Made by a program: the position numbers and the translations under genes. A model generated the notes under the pieces. That model ran no database searches. It saw nothing but the letters and a program-made list of their open reading frames with translations, and was not told the origin of the DNA. From the NCBI GenBank assembly GCA_025331565.1, contig JAFREQ010000014.1:5040501-5104500 (forward strand): a stretch of DNA of 64,000 bases, given 5' to 3'. This DNA is from Holacanthus passer (lineage: Eukaryota; Chordata; Actinopteri; Pomacanthidae). This document shows positions 11,201 through 23,200 of this stretch, piece by piece (the stretch's first letter is position 1; every line of letters begins with the position of its first letter).

Positions 11201-14200
11201 TTGTAAATGTGCTTTTGGCATATTCCTGGCTGACTATCAGAGCTAGGAGTGTTGTGGATATTAGCTGGTAATCCACCAGCTTGTATCTTTTATCATCCCC
11301 TTCACCCCTGAGATCAGGGGTACTTGAATCCATCTTGGTTGACTGTGGTTCGGCCCCCGCTGCCCTGCGGGAGCTGACGCCCTGCCCACAGAGGACACTG
11401 TCTCCCTCGCCTTCCTGTTGCTGGTGCGCTCGGCTCTGCTGGCCGAGAATGATGTGGCAATGCCACGTCTCATCCTCAGAGTGCCGCTGCTACCGGCTGA
11501 AAGGTTTCTCCCTCCTGAAGCGCTTTCCCCTGTCAGCAGGTGCTGCGGGCCGGCTGCTGGACCAGCCTGTGGGAGACTGGCTGGAGCACGTGGGGCTGCC
11601 ACAGTACGAGAGCAAACTACTCCTGAATGGTTTCGACGACCTGCACTACATGGTGAGTTCCTCACTTCCTTGTCCAAATTGACCTTAATTGACCTCAATG
11701 CTCTTGACAGACTCATGTCTTTCCTCACTTTTCTGATCTTTTTTTCTCTTGTCTTTCACTGCATACTCCTACTTTAGTTTGTGTCTTTGTGCATTAATTC
11801 AATTGATGCCGACCTCCATTAGCAGTGAGATGATCCCATTAGCTTCATCTGAAGTTCAATTAGCTGAAATCCTGTAATGACCCCACTCATTTTATCGTGC
11901 GATTTTATTATTAGGACGTATTTATTCTGGGTGGATTCAACTCAGAATTTAATATCACACATTACGTCACATGCTTTATGAAATTCACACTACATTACTT
12001 GATTTAATTACAGAACCTTTCCTCTTGTACTTGTGACAGGCTCTTTGGCAGAGCATTCATTGGTGTTTGATAGATACACCATTCAACTAGACGATGTGCC
12101 GTTGGATCTGTGCTGTCATATTTTGTTTACAGCAACGTTGATATCCTTGCACGTAGGTGCATGTTAAATCAGGTTTATGCTGCGCTCTCGGGCTCCCAGA
12201 CAGTCTGTCTCCAGCTCAGGAGGCCGCTGTCGTGGCCTCTCACTTACAGTCAGTGGGCCGGCTGCCTGAGAAGGAGCTGATGCCCGGCCAGAACTGGGGA
12301 AGGAGCGTCTCGGTGAGCAATGAGATGCTGCTGCCAAGCTGACAAGTTTATAGAGCCCACAGTGTGCGACGCCACTATGAGTTGGCTCTGTTGCTTTTGT
12401 CAGTAATGAGGACTGATGGAGGAGAGAATGAGGGCCCCAGCTGGTAGGCTGAGCCAGTGGGCATGTTGGAAATGAGACAGCCATCTTATGTGTCAAGATG
12501 AAAACTCTTTCCTCCTTCATCAGACCTATCATACACTTTCTGTTTAGCAAATAAGGAGCCACGTGTTCTCTGTTTTCATCCCACCCAAACGCCACACTGG
12601 ATCTGATCACGTTTGGTGAGAAAAATGTGAATGTACCTGCAGGCAGACAACAACCCATTCACACATGTCCTCACATGTACAATAGTATGAAGGAAGTTTT
12701 TATTATTGTCTGATGCAACTTACCCAACTATGTCCACCCCACATGGGCTTACAAAACACTATAAATTCCAGATCCGGATTGCTACACATACATTTTCAAA
12801 CCATACCAAAAAACTTAAAAAGCAAAGGAAAAACAACTTTAACAACTTCCTTCATTGACAAACAAAAAATTCTTATGCAATACTGGAGATATGAGAGTAA
12901 ATACTGATTAAATAGTCCATTTTGCCTCATTTTCCAGGCTTTTGAAATAAAGTTAATGAACTTAAAAACGTCATCCATTCCAATTATTGAACATTCATAA
13001 AACAGGTTATTTCCAGGAGCCATTTCATGGAAGATTAACTCTTTCAAATCCTCATAGTAAACACAAAAGAAACAATGTTTGAAAGATAGAAAAGAAAAGA
13101 TAGTATATGAGCCACTGTAGCTCTTCTCTCTCTCGTTATAGACCTAAAGGTATAAATCCTGTAGAATATTCTATATAGTATTCAACTCAGTACTGAAGAC
13201 CTGCATACAGTATGTGAAGGGCAGGTGTAATTAGGACAGGACATGCTGAATTCACTTCCCTATGCACAGTAGATTTATCTTCCTTTTATGCTCTTGTGTT
13301 GCTTTGCAAACTTGTGTGTTCAAGTGTTTTTCACAGCAAATTAACATTTAATTTAATCAGTCATCTGTGTCGCTGGCAGTGTCATTTTGATTGACAGTGT
13401 GAAACATAGCCGCATTTGTGACCTCAGCACTCTGCACATTACTGATTGGGGTCAAATAGTGTTACGTTTGAAAAATCAAAAAGTAGTTATTTTCTTTTAT
13501 CTGCTATCCAGCAGCAGGTTGTAGCTTCAAAGGTTTTCATGATCCGACTGATTTTTTTTTTTTTTTTTTTCTGTCTGCCAGGAAAAGATCAAAGATCAAA
13601 TGTTTTGCCTGTGGTGAAACGAGGGCTGCAACTAATTTTCATTATTGATTTATCTGCCGATTATTTTCATGATTAATTGATTAGTCTGTGAAATGTCAAA
13701 AAATTGTGACCAATGCTCATCATTATTTCCCAGAGCCCAAAGTGACGTCTTCAAATTGCTTCTTTTGTCCAACAAACAGTCAAACAAAACATAAATTAAA
13801 AAGAAAAGCAATGAAAAAAGTAAACTAGTTTGCTAACAAATGCTGCAAAACGTCATGTAAACTCATATGAGCCACCTGATTCCAATAGTGATGAAGTTAC
13901 TTATACTTGTCCTTTTCATTTTGTTTCCACTGCTTTGTCCTCACCTGTATATCAGAGTTGAAAGTGTCGCAGGGGACAACACTGCTCTCCATGTTATGTC
14001 TTGCCAAATAAGGGTCAGTTTGTTTTTTTTAGGGTGTGTAAATTAGGGCGTCTTGGTCTGCAGAGAGCAGACTTTGTCTTACTAAGCCTCAGTGGTGTTC
14101 AGGGACCAAAATATTGATCCATCTTGTCTAATTTTATCATCTGTTTATTAATGTTGACAACAACAATATTTTACTTTTGTAGATAGCGTTAAACTTTGAA

Positions 14201-17200
14201 TTCAAAAATAAATGTGATTGTTTCGTGCTCTTGTATAGTACAGACTTATCCTATAGCTGTAGGAACCAGCTGTATCTTATTTCAGTGTACAATGATACCT
14301 GCCTGAATAATCTTTAATCGACTTTACATAACCTGAGAGTGGAGTTTTCCTCCATTTATCCGCCTCTCTCCCTCTCACCCGATGTCACCAACACCCATGT
14401 TTAATTCTGTGTTGAAGCCTCTGAAGTTACTCTCTAGGTTTAATCTTCCTACTGTCTTTTTTTAGCCTTTCTCACTCTCCTTCTTCAGCCCTGAGTCCTC
14501 TTTTTTTCAAAGCCGAGAGCTGGCAATTTTTCTATCTTTAAACACGGCTTACAGACCACCTGGCTTCCTGAAATCGCTAGAGGATTTGGAAAAAAAGCTG
14601 TAACCTTTTAAACAGCCTGTCCTTCCCTCTGTAAATGTTGACCTTTCTTAAGAGTCACAATTTTGGTCTCAGTTGGAAATGAGAATAACCCTCTGAGTCA
14701 CCTTGTCTTTGCTAAACTTTTCTGATTGTGTTTAATGTGCTCTTGGATGGAACAGGAACAGGCCGTGTCATTGTTGGCAGACAGATATTTTATCTAATTT
14801 TATTAGGGGAGGCATCAGCTTTGAGACACAGACTTTTGGAGCCCCAAAGTGTCCAATATTAAATAAAGAAAGAATTAAGAAATGCACGATTGCATTAGTA
14901 TATTGTGTAAAATATATAAATGAACCAATTGACCAAATGATGACGATAACAAGTTTATTTCTACAGTTTTACGTTATTCAACCTTGATTCCAAAAAAGTT
15001 GTGTAAAACATAAATAAAAATTGAAAGCACTCATTGGCAAACAAACAGTGTTTACCACCAAAGGTTTTATGTGTTCCTGAGCCCATGTAGTAATCTATTT
15101 TATACAACCATGTGTTTGACAAAGTGGTGAACCTCGCTCCATCCTTGCTTGTGAACGACTGAGTCTTTCCAGGATGAACCATCATGATACTATCACCTGT
15201 TGCCAATGAACCTGTTTACCTGTGGAATGATCCAAACAGGTGTTTTTGGATCAGTCCACAACTTTCACAGTCTTCTGTTGCTCCTGTCCCAAGTTGATGA
15301 GGTCAAACATATTATATATAGTTTTTGTGCTGTTTCAATTGAGTATCTGTCAAAAAGGATTAGCAAATAATCATATTCTGCCCAAATCTTTTGAAATCAG
15401 TATATTCATAGAATTCATTATTTCATAATGTCTGTTTATTTAATATTGAGCACTTTAAGTCTCCATACAGATTGTCACTGGTAGATCTGTATTTGTTTGG
15501 ACCAAATCCATTCTCATAATTACCAAACTGATCCGGTGTATCAGCTCTAAATAACACACAAACGCATCCTTCCACTGAGACATTACAGCTGTTCCCACCT
15601 TTGCTAGAGAAACTGCCATGACATCTTCTCTGTAGTTGAGCTGTTACAGTCAGGAAGTTAAATTCTTCAGCAGACAGAGAGAGTCATGTCTTTTTCATCG
15701 TCAAATGGAAAAAATGTAGCATCCGCTGTGCAGCACTGTACCAGTCTGTCTGAAATGATCTGAAGGCTTCTTTAATCTTCCCCTGGGTATGAAATGCATC
15801 GAAAAACAGTGGTTGAGAAACAGCATGTTAGCTGTAGCAGCAAGATCACTAATTAAACAGTGTTTACTCTGCCAGTCAGACTGCTGTGATCTCCATCTAC
15901 CCTTCAGGCTCGCTCTAGAAGTGGATCAATAGCAGCGGTGATTGTATTGTGTTCAAGCACCGAAGAAGAGACAAGCCTCTTCTGAAACCAATTAGATGCT
16001 TTTTATCGACTCATGGTGCAAATGTTCTCCATGAAACAAGCTCTACGCAGCCATGCAGTCCTCCAGTCCTGGTACTGATACGTGACGCTTGTTGGAATGA
16101 AACCTCCTCCTTTCCTCTCGGCTTCTGCTTCGGGGCTTCTGGTGGCTGTATCGTGAGCTGTCACAGGGTCGGCCAACACAGCTCCAACTTCGTTTGTATT
16201 CGAGGCACCGAGGCACTTCTGCAGGGACGTCTCTTTGTTTGAAGCTAGCGCTCATGGAGCCAGCTAGAGAAGAACGAATTCACTTTTAAGTTTCAAGTCA
16301 GCGGAGGTGACTCAGGCTAGAAGGAATAACTTGCTAAAAAAAAAAAAAAAAAAAAAAAAGAGATTGATTTTAATCTAAAAGATGCACGAAGCTGAAGGAG
16401 AAACATCCGAACACACAACATCAATACAACTGTCCTCATTGTTATTTTCTGGCATTAGAAAAAAGCAAAGTAGCCTGGGGACAAATTGGAAATTCAGTAA
16501 TGGCTTCATGCATTACAAGCCCAAGGATTGGAAATGGATTAATTGATTTTTCTGTTGGGGTAATAGTGGTGATGTATTGTCCATTTACCCATTTGAAAAT
16601 CATTTGTGCAGGAATTAGATGGAACAGATGGCTCATTTTAAAACATTCTGTCACAGTTTCCTAATAGCATTTTTTTCACAGGCCCGTGTCTTCTTCTGAC
16701 AGCCTGTTTAGGAGGACTAACTGTGATTTTCAGTGCTGTTGGTGAGCCGTCCTTTAGACGGTCGGGATGAGTGATCCGTGCCCTCGAGCCACTGGCCTGA
16801 ATTCAGAGTGCTTTAAAACCAGAGGGACCGCCGTGGCTGTTCTCCGGATAGGCGGAGGAGAGAGCAGCTTTTTAATGAGAGGACAGGAGGAAGCAGAGAT
16901 GGATGGGCCACACAAGCACAGACACAAATCCGCCAAGCTTACACCAAGATGTATTCTCTTCATCCTTATTGTGCTGATATAAGCGTTCTCTCAACAAATG
17001 TAGCCTCAGTTTTAGACCTGAGAAAGTCAGATTTTTCCCCCCACCACGTCTGTCAAGTCACACTGTGTTTTCAAAGTCTTTGTGTGGGGATAAATGGCTT
17101 ATCAAGATAAAGCTGAGGTGAATGTAATATTTATGGTGCAGGAGACTGGAGCTTCATCAACTCTGCTACTTTCAAAGACTAGATGATCTCTTTCAAGCAT

Positions 17201-20200
17201 CTTTCACCTTATCAGGGTTCACATAAAAGTTATGGTATTCAGTCGGGTTTGGTTCAGGGCAAGGAAAATGTGGGCTGCAACTAACAATCATTTTCATTCT
17301 CAATGGATGTGAAGGTTTGTTTTACTCAATTGTTTAATGAAGTGTTCATTCTAACTTTCCAGACCTCAAGGTGACATCTTCATATGATTTGTATTGTCTG
17401 ACAGCCAACAGTCCAAAACCAAAGGATGTTCAGTTTACTACATCTGAAGCTGAGAAGCAGACAATGTTTTGTAATTTTTGCTTGACGAAATGACTGAAGC
17501 AATTAAGCGGTTATCAAAATAGTTGCAGATTAATTTTCTGTTGATCAAGTAATGGAATAATCAACTCTTTTTTCTGCTCTAATGTGGATTGAAACAAATT
17601 CCACAAATTCACGTAAATCAGTGCAAGGCCTGCAACTGAAGGTTTTGTTATTTTTTTTTGATTAAATTGTGTGGTCTATAAAATGTCACAATTCTGAAAA
17701 AAGACCCACCATAGTTTCCCTGAGCCCAAACTGATGTCTAAAAACCGCTTGTTTTGTCTGACCAACAGTCCAAAACCCAAAGACATTTAATATATAAAGA
17801 CACACAACAGGGTTTTGTTTAATTTAAAATGTTTAGCTTTTTTTTTTCTTGACGAATAACTTGAACGGTTAATCAATTATTAAAATTGTTGGTGACTGAT
17901 TGTTTGCAAATCGACTCATTGATTAACGAACAAACTAATCATTTGAGCACTGATGCCAGTCTCTGCCAAACCCACATGGCCCAAGAGGTCTGTTTCATAA
18001 CCAACGTTTTGACAGGCCGCAATATCTGCCGTGAAAAATGGACTGAATTGGTTGTGTGTGCTCACCTCAGGGGAGGATATCATAAACCGCCTCCTAAAAT
18101 TCTATAAAGTCCAATAAATGGAAAACTTTGGGTGCAGCAAGACATAAAGCAGGCCCTCAGGATATGCAAAGTACACAGGAACCACATAAGAAACGAAATA
18201 GCTGCATTAAAACACGTCTACTTAACAGTACAAGAGTGCAGAGAGAAAGAGCAAAGACTGTAGATTCAGTCTGTTAGAGCTATACTTCCCCTCACAGAGC
18301 CATTTATCAGTTAATCTCCAGTGGGACAGTAATGCAATGATCCATGCACTGTGGAAGCACTATTATCCATCCAGCTCTCCAAATAGTTTCAATCCTCAGC
18401 CGGGGAGGCAGCCGTCAGAGTGTTGCTGCTCAGAGATAATGAGCTTTAAGTTGTCAGTTTATTGCGAGGTATTAAGAAAGCAAAAGAGTTGCGTCACGAT
18501 GTCTTGTGCTCGAACGAGGGCCGTGTTTCAGCGTCGTTACGACCGACATAACCTCCTTAGAGAGTTCAAGCACTCGTTTGCTCTTAACTTTTCTTTAGTT
18601 CTTCCTTTCTGACTGTAACTGTTCTGTTTTTCTGTCCGTCTTTATGTTTGTCTGTCTCTCCTTTTTTCTATCTGCCTTTCTGACTTCCATCTGTCTCTGT
18701 CTCTCTTACTTACTGTCTTATTTTTGTTCTTTCTCTCTTTCTGTCTGTCTGTCTTTATTTCTTACTACCCATGTGTTTGTGTGTGTCTGCCTGTCTGTCT
18801 TTCTGTCCTTTCTGCCTGTCTGAGTGTCCTTTTTCTGTCAGTCATTTTGTCTTTCTTAAAATTCCCACAGACCAGCTGCTGCAGACTGCTCATATTACAA
18901 ACTCATGCACTCTGACTCTTGTGTCATTGTAAAACTGTACGTTCATGACCCACTCAGCAAAATTGTGATCAACATTGTGATTCTACAAGCAGCATTACGC
19001 AGATTACCCTGCAGTTTTTACTCTCAGTGACAGGCCCACTCCTCCCCTCTGCTCCTTGTTTGCATCTACAGCGTCTGCATGAAAAACGGGCTGTCAGGTT
19101 TGACCTACAGACAGCTTCTGTCCTGTTACTGCTCTGGGTGTGTGTGTGTGTGCGTTTGTGTGTGTGCTTGTACATCTATCTTTGTGAGAACCATTTTAAG
19201 TTTTAGACCTAATTACCACCTAGGGTGAGACGATTTTTGGACATTGAGTATGACATTTAAGCCAGTCCTCACTGAGGGTTAGGTTGTAATTAGGCTTAGT
19301 TTAGTTAGAGTCAGGCATTTAGTTATGATGGTTAAGGTTAGGGTCAGAGACTGGGAAATGCATTATATCAGTGATCGTCCACGAGTGTTAAAGTACAAAT
19401 GTTAAGGTTGGGTTAGATTAGGTTTAAGTCAGGGTTAAGGTTAGGGTTGGGCAGTTAGTTGTTATGGTTAGTGTAAGTCTCCAGGAAATGAATGTAAGTC
19501 AATGTAATGTCCTCTGAAATGATGGGTGTGTGTGGGTGTGTGTACGTGTACACAGAGGTGGGCACCATAGGATTAACTTGAGGTTCACATTGAAGAGTCA
19601 GCCACATGTGCCCTGAGCCGTCACAATTTGTTCCTGAGGCAGCAACATCGTGATACTTCATGATACATGAGATTTAGTTGCTGACCCAGTCTTTAGAAGT
19701 TACACCGCTAGCATTTATGGCTCACTGTTCTACAGTCAATAACATGCACTTGGAGCTCTTACGGACTTCTTCCTGGTCATCTGTGTAGCAGTGCTTTGTC
19801 ATAACTCATTTATTTAGACAGTCAGACAGTTAGGTCAGCTACCAGGACGCTGCTGACTTTTGAAATAGAGGCCTTCCTTTTACACGTCAGGGTGCTTTGA
19901 TTTCCCCCGCCCTGCAGCCATCAGTTACAGTCAACTATCGATGCAGGAGTATTCTACCCCTCCATCTCATATCGCTGACCACTCTGCAGTTCTGACATTG
20001 ATTTATCGCTCCTTTCTCCATTATCCGTTACCTGCCACACAGTCCCAAAGGTGGTGCTGTGTGTAACCAAAGATGGATTTGACCATCATTCACACACATC
20101 CCTGTCAGCCCCCTCCCCCACACACTTACATCTCATTTAAGAGGTTATCGACGTGGCCCCGTTTACTACAGTCAGGACGTTGGGTCCCAGGGAGGGAGTT

Positions 20201-23200
20201 TGAAGATCTCACTCAAGAGTAATTGACCCTTTTTCTGCAATGGCGGCATTACTTGTGATCAATACTCAACCTGCAGCACAGCCTCTGCTCCTGCAGGATT
20301 TGTCTGAGCTAGATGTAACCTTGGGACCAAATAGTCTGTGTATATTCATGACTTTTTACATTGTGTTGCAACATGCTTTGTGTGAAATTCATCACCTGAG
20401 GCTCATATCATTTAACAGAGTTTGTTTTTGTTCTATAGGGGAGCAATGTAATGGAGGACCAGGACTTGAGAGAGATTGGGATCACAGACCCAAGCCACAG
20501 AAAGAAGATCTTGCATGCAGCACGTTCATTACCCAAGGTGAGAAATCACTGATTACTACTTCAGTATTTATCTCAGCACCTGGTTCAGTGTCTTGCATTG
20601 CATGTGATGTTAGATCACAAGGTGCTAATCTCCCCTTAATGCCAAGGTAGTAGTGCAGTGGTGGAAAGTAACTAAGTACATTTACCCAAGAGCTGGACTT
20701 ACAATTGTCCAGTTTCAGATATATATTAGTTCCAACAAAAAGCTATTTCCCCTCCAAACATTTCTGATGCTTTCATTTAAAGAACTGCTTCTGTTCTTTG
20801 AGGCCCAAAGAAATGAGATTATCCAATATTTCACAACAGAAAGATAAAAGTCCAAAATATGAATTTAAATTTGTCTAGCAGAACTTTGTTTTTTCAGCTT
20901 TTCCTCCCCCATTACTCATCTCACGACCGCTCAGTTTTATCTTGACACTCAGTTTTGATTTTTATCCCCTCTAGGCTAGAAACCCCTGAACTAGACCAAC
21001 TGTGTATAAAGTAGATAAACTCGCTCCGCCTCAACCAGCTACAACAATACAATGCAACTAACACACTGTTGCATCAATATTAGGAATCTAATAATGTAAG
21101 AACAAATCAGCCACTGGGGCCATCTTTCTACTGAATAATTACAAAATCATTTTTACTTTTGACACTTTAAGCACATTTACGCTGATATTACTTCTGTGCT
21201 TAAGTAGGATTTTGAATGCAGGACTTGCATTCAACTAACTTGTAATGGAGTTTTTCACATTGTTGTATTGGTACTTAAAGTTCTGACTAATTCTTTCACC
21301 ACTGCAGCAAATCTCACCTAGAGTCTTGTACCTCCTTCTAGTCGTAGGAATATACAGTACATGTTATTAGAGGTTGTTGTAGCAAAATGGTTGGGATTTG
21401 GTTAGAAAGGCATCATATATATAGGACAACCAGGTGTGTCCCAAAGCCCTCAGAGCATCAGTGAATGATTGAGTCCTCTCCTCCAGGTGAAAGCGCTGGG
21501 GTGTGACGGCAGCAGCTCCCTGTCCTCTTGGCTGGAGAATCTTGGCCTGCACGAGTACCTGCACAACTTCCTGGCCAGTGGCTACCGCTCTCTAGACTGT
21601 GTCAAAAACCTGTGGGAACTGGAGATTGTCAATGTGAGTCACAGTGACATACACGGACAACGAGGAGTATCAGAGGGTGAAATTAGTTTTACAGTGTGTT
21701 CAGGAAAATACAGGATAAGGGACAAGTTTGGCAGTTTACTCCAGCTTCAGTTTATAGAGGCAGGAAACTCCAACTTTGAAGGTGAATACACAGGACTATA
21801 ATATAGTAATATATATATATTAGTGATCATATTGGGGATGTCAGTATGGCAAGGTTATTCAAAGGAAGCCAAGTGGTAATACATAGATGCTTTCATGAGA
21901 GTTGTTCTAAAATCTAGGGTCTCATTTAAGGTTAGAGACTTTAAGACGTAAGGGAAAGTTGTTATGACAAGTTAAGTAACAGTGACTGATTTTTTTTGGT
22001 CTGCCTCCAACTTTCCAGCTCCTCTGTTTTCTCGAGTGCTTCTCCACTTGTTCACCAGATAATTTTCTCTTTCCTCCAGGTGCTAAAGATCTCCCTACTT
22101 GGTCACAGGAAACGCATCATTGCTTCTTTAGCGGAGAGGCCCTACGAGGAGCCTCCAGTCAAGCCTCCTCGTTTGTCTCAGATCAGGGTGAGAACCTATG
22201 CACTCCTGCACTGTTTACGCTCAAGTTTACGCTCATCTGCATTCGTTCTTTTCGAATACTTTGAAATAACATGCATGCTAGGAAGGTTTACTTTCTGTTT
22301 CTGTTAAGTTTGAATTTATTTATTTTCAGTCCACAAATTCTGCAGATATTTGTAAATGATGAAGGACAATCACTGGACAACTAACCGTGTCCATCTCTCT
22401 CTCTCCAGTGCCAAGACCTGCCTGGATCCCAGACCTCGTCTCCCCTCAGTCAAATGGAATCCTACACGGGACGCTCGATGGACCCTCTGCTGCCAGTCGG
22501 AGAACTGGGGAGGAAAAAAGTGCCAGACACCGATTATGACGTTACCCAAAGATTTCGCAGTGAACGACACAGATCACATGTATGTTTGGGTTTATCTGTA
22601 TCCCTCAATTCCAGATTGGTGTAGCTCTGCCAGTCTCATAATAATATTTTTTTTTTTTCCAGGAACGGTACGAAGAGCGGCATCGAGAGCCCCGTCTGAC
22701 CCTGCGACCGCCTAGCCTGGCAGCGCCGTACGCCCCGGTCCAGAACTGGCATCATCAACCTGAGAAACTCATCTTTGAATCCTGCGCCTATGAAGCCAAT
22801 GTACGTTCACGCCTCTCTGTCCTACATGATGCGGTTTTCATTGAACATATGCACCAACATCTCTCCTCTTCCATTGCAGTACCTTGGATCCATGCTTATT
22901 AAGGATCTACGGGGTACCGAGTCCACGCAGGACGCTTGTGCCAAAATGCGGGTATGGTAAAAGTTTTTTCTCTAACCTAAGGGGACAGGCACAGGACATA
23001 ACACATATATAGTATGAGTGAACGCACTTTAATGTCTTTCCTGTCTGTGTCCTTTTATCCTCCAGAGGTCGACAGAACAAATGAGAAAAGTCCCGACCAT
23101 CGTCCTCTCAATCACCTACAAGGGTGTGAAGTTCATTGATGCAGCCAATAAGGTGAGTCACAACATGCACACACTGCTTTCTACCCTACTTGTCTTTAGA

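Larger units (their letters stand above)
11653..20438 (+). other. anks1a: anks1a intron within SAM1
   Basis: This 8.8 kb intron holds a possible cassette exon at 12220-12312, poly-T at 13552-13570, a poly-A run at about 16335-16359, and several interspersed repeats listed separately (13621, 14960, 17272, 17625 and 19140). A pyrimidine-rich TCTG/TCTT stretch lies at 18605-18860. Nothing else is supported. Confidence 0.8.

Noticed and set aside
11261..11728. 155-codon minus-strand frame over the SAM1 exon
   Set aside because: It is the antisense shadow of the GC-rich coding exon.
12164..12658. 164-codon minus-strand frame
   Set aside because: It is antisense to the GC-rich candidate exon region, with no domain or splice evidence.
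19250..19470. GGTTAGGGT words as an interstitial telomere
   Set aside because: The units are irregular (GGTTAAGG, GTTAGGGTC, GGGTTGGG) and belong to a dispersed fish repeat with nonstandard flanks.
20240..20650. 136-codon plus-strand frame overlapping the second SAM1 exon
   Set aside because: It reads the exon in the wrong frame; the correct frame gives a clear SAM sequence.
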